This document shows, in pieces, positions 1-4,764 of a stretch of 5,829 bases of DNA. Source of the stretch: Gammaproteobacteria bacterium (GTDB lineage: Bacteria > Pseudomonadota > Gammaproteobacteria > SZUA-140); assembly GCA_026994735.1 (NCBI GenBank), contig JALWQD010000078.1, forward strand, positions 1 to 5,829, given 5' to 3'. The position numbers and the translations under genes are program-made. Numbering within the stretch: position 1 is the stretch's first letter; each line of letters starts with the position of its first letter. The notes beneath the pieces were generated by a model. It worked only from the letters and a program-made list of their open reading frames with translations. It searched no databases and had not been told where the DNA came from.

Positions 1-584
1 GCAGCTGTCAGATGCCCGATCCAATGGCGATGATGACTCAAAGACCAGGCCAGAAGACCCAGGCTGGCAGGGAAAAACAGCTTGCTAAGATAAATTCCCA
101 CTTTGGGACGGTTAAAGGGGCCGTTGAGGCGTTCGGGGCCTGGCCAGGGGTGGCCGAGCAGGTCTGCACCAGTGAAATACTGCCAGAGAGTGTCTGCAGC
201 GACAGCGGCAGTGGTTAACGCCGTTGCCCAGACAAGTCGCCAAAGCCAGCGGCGGTCGAGTAGCCAGCATTGCAGGGCGGCAGCAAAAATGATCATCCGT
301 GGCCAGGGCAGGGCCTTTTCAAAGGCTTGTGCACTATCAAGGGCCCACGGGCTGATTGCCAGCAGTAGCAGCCAGAGGTAGATGGCGGCCTTGATCCAGG
401 TGATCGAAAGCCAGTGCCAGGCTCGGTTATGCCAGCTGTGAGCGATGAACAGCAGGGCAACCAGCGTACAAGCAATATCGGCAGCAGCGGAGCCAAAGAC
501 AAGCATAACGGGCATGGCCAGAGTCAATATACGGGCTAACATCCGCATACGTTCAGAGCCTTGTGCGGGGATTGCTGCTAGCAT
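1..584 (-). CDS. O-antigen ligase / WaaL-Wzy-like membrane protein, 3' end outside window
   Basis: The frame is open from 584 to the left edge, giving 194 codons of an incomplete protein. It is very hydrophobic and rich in Trp and Leu. Likely membrane segments lie near residues 18-34, 36-52, 64-80, 97-108, 113-133 and 165-183. Residues 133-169 carry the part I recognise: LWQYFTGADLLG followed by RLNGPF and PKVGIYLSKL, typical of the O-antigen ligase family. Such proteins join a lipid-linked polysaccharide to lipid A-core on the periplasmic side of the inner membrane, or polymerise it. The start is taken as the ATG at 584-582, which overlaps the glycosyltransferase stop (ATGCTAG) and suggests translational coupling. 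No clear Shine-Dalgarno is seen. An ATG at 548 with AAGG about 10 nt upstream is an alternative. The catalytic periplasmic loop is not in the window, so ligase versus polymerase cannot be settled. Confidence 0.8.
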   Translation of the reverse strand, partial: MLAAIPAQGSERMRMLARILTLAMPVMLVFGSAAADIACTLVALLFIAHSWHNRAWHWLSITWIKAAIYLWLLLLAISPWALDSAQAFEKALPWPRMIIFAAALQCWLLDRRWLWRLVWATALTTAAVAADTLWQYFTGADLLGHPWPGPERLNGPFNRPKVGIYLSKLFFPASLGLLAWSLSHHRHWIGHLTA

Positions 585-1684
585 CGGCAGAGTGTTTGGT
601 AGAGAGATATCGTTTGCTCGTTCATAGTCTGCAAATGATAGGGGGGGGGCGTAACTATTGGGGGGTGTGCAAGGAAGTGGTTGATGCGTTGTTCCAAGGC
701 CATGCGGTCGCCAAGCGGGATGATGCCATCAGGAAAGGCCTGCGCCAGGACTTCACCAACGCCGCCATGATCATAGCCGATGACGGGGGTGCCGATGCTG
801 AGAGCCTCAATCACTGTACGGCCAAATGATTCTGGGCGGCTGGAGAGTGACAGGACAATATCACTGAGCGCATAGATCTCCTTCATATCCTTGCGTGCAC
901 CTGTAAAGGTAATGTTCTGTAAGTTATGGCTGCATATGAAGGCCTTGAGTTCATTAAGGTAATTTCCTTTTTTGGACTCTTCGCCGACAATGATGGCCTG
1001 AGTATCTTGTCCTTTGGCCTGCAGGCGGCTCATCAGGTGCAGCAAGTCCTGATGGCCTTTTAAACGTGTCAGGCGCCCGGCAAGAAGTAATAGTGGCCGG
1101 CCGCGTAATTGTGGGAATTGCTGAAACCAGTCTCGCCGCCATTCTTCACTTGGCTGAAAACCTGGCGGGAATTCATTGCTGTCGATGCCACGTGGGATGA
1201 CGACAATGTTTTCGGGTGGCAACTGGGGGTAATGCTTGAGCAGATAGGATTGTATGGTCTCTGAAACCGCAATGACGCGTTCCCCCCGCGTCATGATGGC
1301 GCTGTAGGGCGAGACAGAATAGAGACCATGAACGGTTGTCAGTAGATGGGCCTTTTTGTCCGCAGGCAGTTTTCGCCAGGCTAACCATGCTATCCAGGCG
1401 GGCAGGCGTGAGCGCAGGTGAATGACATCAAATGACTGTTCGCGGAACAATTGCCGCAAAGGTTGTATCAGTGCCAGGCTGCGGAGGGATTTTTTGCCTA
1501 GCGCCAGTTCGAAGTGTTGGCTACCTTCATCGATCAATTGCCGACGCAATCGTCCGCCGGCAGAGATGACGCTGGAGGTGATGCCTTTGGCGACCAGTGC
1601 CCGGGCAATTTCCAGGGTGCCTCTTTCGACGCCGCCACCGTTCAGTGCGGGTAAGATTTGACAGATATGCAGGGGGGCATTCAC
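578..1684 (-). CDS. GT4-family glycosyltransferase, probably LPS core / surface polysaccharide
   Basis: This 368-residue protein has the length and two-domain layout of GT-B fold, retaining family 4 (group 1) glycosyltransferases. The acceptor-side N-terminal half has GGGVERG at 16-22 and HLRSRLPAW near 89-97. The nucleotide-sugar half has GRLTRLKGHQ at 203-212 (R204 and K209 in the usual phosphate-binding positions). It also has the E-x7-E motif in RPESFGRTVIE (E285, E293), followed by GTPVIGYDHGGVGE. The HLRSR/PAW pattern resembles WavL-like LPS-core transferases as I recall them. No signal peptide is seen, so it probably works at the cytoplasmic face of the inner membrane. The start is a GTG at 1684-1682 without a strong ribosome site. 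The upstream frame stays open but offers no better start. It overlaps the downstream O-antigen ligase gene by 7 nt, and the pairing supports a role in LPS. The donor sugar cannot be read from sequence. Oddity: a C9 tract lies at codons 346-348. Confidence 0.88.
   Translation of the reverse strand: MNAPLHICQILPALNGGGVERGTLEIARALVAKGITSSVISAGGRLRRQLIDEGSQHFELALGKKSLRSLALIQPLRQLFREQSFDVIHLRSRLPAWIAWLAWRKLPADKKAHLLTTVHGLYSVSPYSAIMTRGERVIAVSETIQSYLLKHYPQLPPENIVVIPRGIDSNEFPPGFQPSEEWRRDWFQQFPQLRGRPLLLLAGRLTRLKGHQDLLHLMSRLQAKGQDTQAIIVGEESKKGNYLNELKAFICSHNLQNITFTGARKDMKEIYALSDIVLSLSSRPESFGRTVIEALSIGTPVIGYDHGGVGEVLAQAFPDGIIPLGDRMALEQRINHFLAHPPIVTPPPYHLQTMNEQTISLYQTLCRC
641..649 (-). repeat. C9 homopolymer in the glycosyltransferase gene (possible slippage site)
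   Basis: Nine consecutive C on the coding strand encode Pro346-Pro348, 20 codons before the end of the glycosyltransferase. The residues after the tract (YHLQTMNEQTISLYQTL) resemble the usual C-terminal helix of GT4 enzymes, so nine C looks like the functional frame. With ten C the reading frame enters the downstream ligase frame with no stop before its ATG. With eight C it ends after five residues at a TGA (624-622). Homopolymers of this length are known slippage sites in other bacteria. Slippage here is an inference. Confidence 0.85.
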
Positions 1685-1724
1685 CCGCGCCTGAACGCGC
1701 GAGCTTGACGGTGACTTGCGGATA

Positions 1725-1772
1725 CCCGCGCGGGTTTGCCCCTGACGGCGGTTGCCATAGAGGGCTAGCCCT
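1725..1772. repeat. Two short perfect palindromes between the zf-CHCC and glycosyltransferase genes
   Basis: AGGGCTAGCCCT (1761-1772) spans the zf-CHCC stop codon, and CCCGCGCGGG (1725-1734) lies 26 nt further along the transcript. Both are perfect palindromes in a GC-rich 80-nt spacer. Neither is followed by a T-run on the minus strand, so they do not look like an intrinsic terminator. They may be RNA folding or processing sites, or chance in GC-rich DNA. Confidence 0.4.
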
Positions 1773-1965
1773 TGAGGGTGTATTGACAGCCACAGTAGGG
1801 GCAGGTGGCCTTGCCGCTATCTTCTATTGGCAGGAATACGCGTGGGTGCGTGTCCCAGAGATGGTTTTCATCCACAGGGCAGTGTAAAGGCAGATCGCGA
1901 CGGTTCACTTCGATACGTTTTGCCGCTCTCTGGGTGCTGGGCCGGGCTGAGGTGCTGTTGCTCAC
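1765..1965 (-). CDS. Small CHCC zinc-finger protein (zf-CHCC family)
   Basis: This 66-residue soluble protein has the CHCC zinc-ligand set: C29, H40, C55 and C58. They sit in the blocks LHCP, THPRVFLPI and ATCPYCGCQY. HPRV-hydrophobic-L followed by CPYCG is the signature of the zf-CHCC domain, the same fold as the mitochondrial complex I subunit NDUFS6. The bacterial members are poorly understood, and no substrate or partner can be assigned here. The first 17 residues are Ser/Thr/Arg-rich and likely disordered. The start is the GTG at 1965-1963 because an AAAGGAG ribosome site lies 7 nt upstream. An in-frame ATG at 1986, directly after the ilvE stop, would add seven residues but would lie upstream of that site. 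It sits 22 nt after ilvE on the same strand, so co-transcription is likely. Confidence 0.85.
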   Translation of the reverse strand: MSNSTSARPSTQRAAKRIEVNRRDLPLHCPVDENHLWDTHPRVFLPIEDSGKATCPYCGCQYTLKG

Positions 1966-1972
1966 TGTAGTG

Positions 1973-1979
1973 CTCCTTT
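1973..1979 (-). promoter_or_regulatory. Ribosome binding site that sets the zf-CHCC start at GTG 1965
   Basis: AAAGGAG lies 7 nt upstream of GTG 1965-1963, a near-ideal spacing. It falls inside the longer reading frame from ATG 1986, which argues against that longer start. Confidence 0.75.
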
Positions 1980-1987
1980 GAGTCATA

Positions 1988-2920
1988 TCAATTGGCCAAG
2001 GTCAGCCATTCCATGTGTTTCGGGCTACGGCCGTGGACGATATCGAAATAAAGCGTTTGCAGGCGTTCAGTGATCGGGCCACGGCTGCCAGAACCGATTT
2101 GCCGGCCATCAACTTCCCTGATGGGGGTTACTTCGGCGGCTGTACCGGTGAAGAAGGCTTCATCGGCGACGTAAACCTCATCCCGTGTCAGTAGTTTCTC
2201 GATAACTGGCAGACCAATTTCTTCGGCGAGTTGAATGATCGTCCGGCGGGTAATGCCATCAAGTGCCGAGGTTAAGGTTGGCGTGATCAATTGGCCGTTG
2301 CGGACAAGGAATATATTTTCACCACTTCCCTCAGCGACATAGCCTTGGGCATCAAGCAGCATCGCCTCGTCACAGCCGCTGGCCAGCGCTTCGTTGAGGG
2401 CCAGCGTTGAGTTGATGTAGTTGCCCGTTGCTTTTGCCTTGCAAAGGGTGATGTTGACATGATGACGGGTATAGGATGATGTTCGGACTTTGATGCCACG
2501 GGTCATGTTTTCCTCGCCCATATATGAACCCCAGGGCCAGGCCGCAATCATGACATGACTGTTGAGGGTGTCTGCACGCAGTCCCATGCCCTCAGAACCA
2601 TAGAAGACCAATGGCCGGATATAGCCGGATTTGAGTTCATTGTCGCGCACGGCAGTGAGGGTCGCCTTGTTGATTGTTTCATGGTCAAAAGGCATCGGCA
2701 TATTGAGAATATGAGCCGAGCGGAACAGTCTGTCTGTATGATCCTGGAGACGGAATATTGCCGTACCTGTGTCCGTCTGATAAGCACGGATGCCCTCAAA
2801 GACCCCCATGCCGTAGTGCAGACTATGAGTCAGGACATGTACGCGCGCTTCACGCCAGGGCACGACTTCACCATCGAGCCAAATGATGCCGTCGCGATCA
2901 TCCATTCCAGCTATACTCAT
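1988..2920 (-). CDS. ilvE: Branched-chain amino acid aminotransferase (class IV, PLP-dependent)
   Basis: IlvE transfers the amino group between glutamate and the 2-oxo acids of Leu, Ile and Val in the cytoplasm, the last step of their synthesis. The 310-residue product is close to the usual IlvE length of about 308. Landmarks in order are IIWLDGEVVPWREA at 12-25, THSLHYGMGVFEGIRAY at 31-47, and the PLP lysine K163 in CKAKATGNY. They continue with EGSGENIF at 197-204 (E197 near the pyridine nitrogen), the phosphate-binding GITRRTI at 223-229, and FFTGTAAEVTPI at 256-267. The start is ATG 2920 (MSIAGMDDRDG). It matches the N-terminus of Pseudomonas-type IlvE as I recall it and has GGAG upstream, though 11 nt away. 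An in-frame TTG at 2953 would add eleven residues and is less likely. It is the first gene of the minus-strand run toward the zf-CHCC and LPS genes, with a long leader upstream. Confidence 0.95.
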   Translation of the reverse strand: MSIAGMDDRDGIIWLDGEVVPWREARVHVLTHSLHYGMGVFEGIRAYQTDTGTAIFRLQDHTDRLFRSAHILNMPMPFDHETINKATLTAVRDNELKSGYIRPLVFYGSEGMGLRADTLNSHVMIAAWPWGSYMGEENMTRGIKVRTSSYTRHHVNITLCKAKATGNYINSTLALNEALASGCDEAMLLDAQGYVAEGSGENIFLVRNGQLITPTLTSALDGITRRTIIQLAEEIGLPVIEKLLTRDEVYVADEAFFTGTAAEVTPIREVDGRQIGSGSRGPITERLQTLYFDIVHGRSPKHMEWLTLAN

Positions 2921-2931
2921 GAGCAATTGTT

Positions 2932-2935
2932 CTCC
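2932..2935 (-). promoter_or_regulatory. Probable ilvE ribosome binding site (GGAG, long spacing)
   Basis: GGAG lies 11 nt before ATG 2920. The spacing is longer than usual, but this is the only purine-rich site near the family-consistent start. Confidence 0.5.
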
Positions 2936-2945
2936 GGTTGTCACC

Positions 2946-2960
2946 GCTGTCAATGACAGC
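2946..2960. repeat. 15-bp inverted repeat 26 nt upstream of the ilvE start
   Basis: GCTGTCA-A-TGACAGC has perfect 7-bp arms around one base. The one-base centre makes it more like a DNA operator than an RNA hairpin. In RNA it could form six pairs with a 3-nt loop. On the coding strand a CTCC just before it could pair with the GGAG ribosome site just after it, which would enclose the repeat and hide the site. No known regulator motif is recognised. Confidence 0.5.
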
Positions 2961-3013
2961 AGGAGCTGTTGTTGCCGCCCTTTCTGGAAGCGCTGGCTAT
3001 CTTGTCAAGTTGG

Positions 3014-3039
3014 GATGAGTGATCTGCTACAGACTCATC
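3014..3039. repeat. Inverted repeat in the ilvE leader (7-bp arms, 12-nt loop)
   Basis: GATGAGT (3014-3020) and ACTCATC (3033-3039) are perfect complements. An overlapping alternative stem, GTGAT (3019-3023) with ATCAC (3037-3041), uses some of the same bases, so the two folds exclude each other. The element lies in the transcript expected from the candidate ilvE promoter. No T-run follows on the ilvE strand, so it is not a classical terminator. Confidence 0.5.
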
Positions 3040-3094
3040 ACGAGCAACGAAAATTCATGTCGATGCCGAGCGCCTGATTCTAGCGAAGATCGGA

Positions 3095-3122
3095 ATTATT
3101 TTCATCCACTGGCGATGATCAA
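3095..3122 (-). promoter_or_regulatory. Candidate sigma-70 promoter for the ilvE operon
   Basis: On the minus strand TTGATC (3122-3117) and AATAAT (3100-3095) are separated by 16 nt. They match the consensus at 4/6 and 5/6. Transcription would begin near 3088 and give a leader of about 170 nt before ATG 2920. A closer TTGACA (3008-3003) has no good -10 box downstream. Confidence 0.4.
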
Positions 3123-3138
3123 TAGCAAAAGGGTAGCA

Positions 3139-3189
3139 GCCACTTGTTAGGCGTTAAAGGCTGTTGCTGAAGGTGGCAGGAGACGCCAC
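3139..3189. repeat. GCCAC / GTGGC / GCCAC alternating complementary repeats
   Basis: GCCAC (3139-3143), GTGGC (3173-3177) and GCCAC (3185-3189) lie in order on the plus strand. The middle copy can pair with either neighbour: a 7-nt loop on one side and a 29-nt loop on the other. The arms are only 5 bp, so this could be chance. Confidence 0.35.
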
Positions 3190-3245
3190 ACTTTGCTGGT
3201 CAGAGCTGGAATGATGTCTGCAAGAGCAAAGGAAGCGTTCTGATT

Positions 3246-3300
3246 GCTCCTCGATTCGGAGCTGCAGCGGCGACAACAGGGGCGCCGCTGCCTTTTAGTT
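3246..3300 (+). terminator. Tandem hairpins with T-run, intrinsic-terminator-like on the plus strand
   Basis: A small hairpin GCTCC/GGAGC (3246-3262) is followed at once by a strong one: GCAGCGGCG (3264-3272), a 10-nt loop, and CGCCGCTGC (3283-3291). Then comes CTTTTAGTT. The T-run follows the stem only on the plus strand. On the minus strand, where the cpxP-like gene ends 21 bases before the stem, there is no T-run after it. It therefore best fits the end of a plus-strand transcript starting in the gap, or a block against antisense transcription into the cpxP-like gene. On the minus strand it could still protect the mRNA 3' end. Confidence 0.5.
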
Positions 3301-3312
3301 CACAGGCTGAAT

Positions 3313-3852
3313 CTAGTAACGGCCATAATATCCCCGTAAACCACGTGAACGGAGAAAACGTGTCCGTTGTTTGTCATCAAGTTCAGCGGCAATCTTTTGT
3401 GACAGATCAGCTCGCTGTTTAATCATTTTAGTGAGTAATATACCCTGCGCTTCTGCCAGTTGGTCGACATTTTTGCCCGCGCGTATAAGACGCCTGATTT
3501 TTCGGCGGTTGTCGGACATTTCTTCACCAATGTCACGAAAATGCTCGAAGGCGTCATCGAGAATGGTTTCGATGCGGCGCTGTTGTGTATCGCTGAGATC
3601 AAGCTTACGGGCGAGATTCATGGGTGAAAATAGCGTTTGGTCATCATTTCTGTGCGCGAAGGGGGGGGATGGGTAAGTCCAGCGGTCATTGTTCATCGCT
3701 GGGCCGTAGTACATGTTTGGTGGCGGATAATTGTATCCTGGGGCGTTGGTATTACGGTAGTCGTGGGCCATTAACGGGCTGGTGGCAAAACTGCTGGCCA
3801 GGACTATGCTGATAATGAGTGAGCGTTTGCCAAAGACTGCGGATGTCGACAT
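3313..3852 (-). CDS. cpxP: Periplasmic Spy/CpxP-family protein with LTxxQ-like motifs
   Basis: This 179-residue protein starts at ATG 3852, with GAGGAG 7 nt upstream. A longer frame from TTG 3930 is ignored. A Sec signal peptide spans residues 1-29 (basic start, hydrophobic core LIISIVLASSFA, likely cut after PLMA). A Pro/Tyr/Asn-rich stretch covers about 33-65, followed by a highly charged helical domain. That domain has two degenerate LTxxQ motifs, LSDTQ at 86-90 and LDDKQ at 158-162, which mark the Spy/CpxP family. Members are periplasmic helical-hairpin proteins that bind misfolded proteins. CpxP also damps its partner kinase CpxA. Divergence from a cpxRA-like pair with a CpxR box between them supports CpxP rather than Spy. 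It ends in GLRGYYGRY. Oddity: a C8 tract at codons 62-64. The assignment rests on context and motifs, since the family diverges strongly in sequence. Confidence 0.82.
   Translation of the reverse strand: MSTSAVFGKRSLIISIVLASSFATSPLMAHDYRNTNAPGYNYPPPNMYYGPAMNNDRWTYPSPPFAHRNDDQTLFSPMNLARKLDLSDTQQRRIETILDDAFEHFRDIGEEMSDNRRKIRRLIRAGKNVDQLAEAQGILLTKMIKQRADLSQKIAAELDDKQRTRFLRSRGLRGYYGRY
3661..3668 (-). repeat. C8 homopolymer in the cpxP-like gene (possible slippage site)
   Basis: Eight C on the coding strand cover Ser62-Pro64, between the signal peptide and the LTxxQ domain. Losing one C leads to a TGA about 16 codons on. Gaining one leads to a TGA after about five codons. Both changes remove the functional domain. 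Confidence 0.8.
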
Positions 3853-3859
3853 CTCTTTT

Positions 3860-3865
3860 CTCCTC
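3860..3865 (-). promoter_or_regulatory. Strong ribosome binding site for the cpxP-like gene
   Basis: GAGGAG lies 7 nt before ATG 3852. It fixes that ATG, directly before the signal peptide, as the start. Confidence 0.85.
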
Positions 3866-3884
3866 AAATAATGATTGGTTGGGC

Positions 3885-3899
3885 CACCTTGGTAAGGTG
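3885..3899. repeat. Inverted repeat upstream of the cpxP-like gene
   Basis: CACCTT-GGT-AAGGTG has perfect 6-bp arms and a 3-bp centre. It lies about 20 nt upstream of the ribosome site, in the likely 5' leader. It could be a small RNA hairpin or a protein-binding site. Confidence 0.4.
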
Positions 3900-3907
3900 T
3901 TGCCGCT

Positions 3908-3913
3908 ATTCTA
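3908..3913 (-). promoter_or_regulatory. Possible -10 box of the cpxP-like gene
   Basis: TAGAAT matches the -10 consensus at 5/6. No good -35 sits at the right distance: the nearby TTGACA (3930-3925) is only 11 nt away. A weak -35 would fit an activator-dependent promoter. The CpxR box would be centred near -74 from the expected start. Confidence 0.3.
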
Positions 3914-3967
3914 GGCTTCTGTCCTGTCAATTGGGGTCAGCCCGAGGTAAAGATCCGGCAATCTTTT

Positions 3968-3982
3968 GTAATTTTTTGTAAA
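3968..3982. promoter_or_regulatory. CpxR box between the divergent cpxP-like and cpxRA-like genes
   Basis: GTAAT-TTTTT-GTAAA matches the enterobacterial CpxR consensus GTAAA-N5-GTAAA at 9 of 10 positions. It forms a direct repeat of TTTTGTAA with a 10-bp period. A third half-site, GTAAA at 3947-3951, lies exactly 21 bp before the first, so all three share one face of the helix. The box is centred about 49 bp before the expected cpxR transcript start, a position suited to activation. Confidence 0.75.
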
Positions 3983-3987
3983 TGCCT

Positions 3988-4017
3988 GTGCGACGATAGC
4001 GGAGACATGTTTATACT
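3988..4017 (+). promoter_or_regulatory. Candidate promoter of the cpxRA-like operon
   Basis: TATACT (4012-4017) matches the -10 consensus at 5/6. The best -35 (GTGCGA, 3988-3993, 18-nt spacer) is weak at 3/6. Transcription would begin near 4024. The weak -35 beside an upstream CpxR box fits positive autoregulation. Confidence 0.5.
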
Positions 4018-4062
4018 CAATTGACTAAGGATTTCCTCAATATAGACGGGAAAATGGCTACC

Positions 4063-4755
4063 ATGAAGATACTGCTTGCCGATGACGATAGCGAACTGTG
4101 TCAAATGCTGCAGCAGTATCTGACGGAAGAAGGGTTTCACGTCGAGCTTGCCCATAATGGTCAGCAGGCCTTGGATAAGGTTGCTGCGGGTGATTTTGAT
4201 CTTTTGGTACTTGACGTCATGATGCCCGTCCTTAATGGCCTTGATGTCTTGCGCAAACTGCGTCAAAGCAGCCAGTTGCCGGTGCTGATGTTGACCGCCC
4301 GTGGCAGCGATGTCGATAGTATTGTCGGCCTCGAACTCGGGGCCGATGATTATCTGCCGAAGCCCTGTAACCCCCGTGTTTTAGTCGCCAGGCTGCGGGC
4401 AATTTATCGACGCGCTGGAGAAGGGTCAACCGTTCAGCAATCGTCTCTTGACGACCCTCTGGTCATCGATGAGGTAGCACTCTACCGGTCAGCGCGGAGA
4501 GTCATGTTCAATGATGTCCCGCTGACCTTGACGAGTACGGAATTCAGTGTCCTTGAGTCATTGTTGTCTCATGCCGGGCAGGTAGTGGGCAAGGATATGC
4601 TTTCAGAGGAAGCATTAGGGCGCCCATTGACTCGCTATGACCGCAGTCTTGATATGCATATCAGCAATTTGCGCCGTAAACTGGGGGTCTTGGCGACAGG
4701 GGAAGAGCGCATTGAGACGGTTCGCGGTGTTGGTTATCTTTACCGGCAATCCTGA
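4063..4755 (+). CDS. cpxR: OmpR/PhoB-family response regulator, CpxR-like
   Basis: This 230-residue cytoplasmic transcription factor has a receiver domain at 1-117. Visible active-site residues are the acidic triad D7-D8-D9, phosphoacceptor D51 in LVLDVMMP, T78 and K100. A winged-helix DNA-binding domain occupies about 132-229. TARGSDVDSIVGLELGADDYLPKP and the C-terminal SEEALGRPLTRYDRSLDMHISNLRRKL closely parallel E. coli CpxR, beyond generic OmpR similarity. It should bind GTAAA repeats when phosphorylated and switch envelope-stress genes. Such a repeat lies upstream. The start could be ATG 4063 (MKILL, chosen because it matches the family N-terminus) or ATG 4054, three codons earlier. Neither has a well-spaced ribosome site. 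The kinase gene follows after 9 nt. KPCN replaces the E. coli KPFN. I recall the Cys form from Pseudomonas-type CpxR, so it is probably normal. Confidence 0.92.
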   Translation: MKILLADDDSELCQMLQQYLTEEGFHVELAHNGQQALDKVAAGDFDLLVLDVMMPVLNGLDVLRKLRQSSQLPVLMLTARGSDVDSIVGLELGADDYLPKPCNPRVLVARLRAIYRRAGEGSTVQQSSLDDPLVIDEVALYRSARRVMFNDVPLTLTSTEFSVLESLLSHAGQVVGKDMLSEEALGRPLTRYDRSLDMHISNLRRKLGVLATGEERIETVRGVGYLYRQS

Positions 4756-4764
4756 CTGCCGTCG

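Larger units (their letters stand above)
2921..3312. other. Intergenic region of about 390 bases: ilvE leader and candidate plus-strand transcript
   Basis: No convincing protein-coding gene is seen on either strand. The stretch contains a candidate ilvE promoter (3122-3095, minus), an ilvE leader of about 170 nt with two inverted repeats, a GCCAC/GTGGC/GCCAC set, and a plus-strand hairpin plus T-run next to the 3' end of the cpxP-like gene. Each is listed separately. No recognisable riboswitch, tmRNA, 4.5S or tRNA motif was seen. Confidence 0.6.

Noticed and set aside
12..381. Two overlapping plus-strand reading frames near the left edge
   Set aside because: The minus-strand ligase frame in the same place encodes membrane segments and family motifs. 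The plus-strand products look like noise.
903..923. GTAAA, GTAAT and GTAAG repeats, two of them with CpxR-like 10-bp spacing
   Set aside because: They lie deep inside the glycosyltransferase coding region with no promoter nearby and are probably chance.
2555..2956. 133-codon plus-strand reading frame antisense to ilvE
   Set aside because: It mirrors the conserved ilvE codons and has no domain or ribosome site of its own.
3003..3008. Consensus TTGACA on the minus strand upstream of ilvE
   Set aside because: No acceptable -10 box lies 15-19 nt downstream. The TTGATC/AATAAT pair at 3122-3095 is a better promoter candidate.
3925..3930. Consensus TTGACA upstream of the cpxP-like gene, also a TTG start extending the frame
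   Set aside because: The nearest -10-like box is only 11 nt away, and the protein start is clearly ATG 3852 with a strong ribosome site and signal peptide.
3937..4266. 109-codon minus-strand reading frame antisense to the cpxR start
   Set aside because: It overlaps the conserved receiver domain and the CpxR-box region, has no recognisable domain, and is explained as a shadow of cpxR.
4360..4368. KPC instead of KPF beside the receiver lysine of the CpxR-like protein
   Set aside because: It looked unusual against E. coli CpxR, but I recall KPCN in other gammaproteobacterial CpxR proteins, so it is probably a normal variant.
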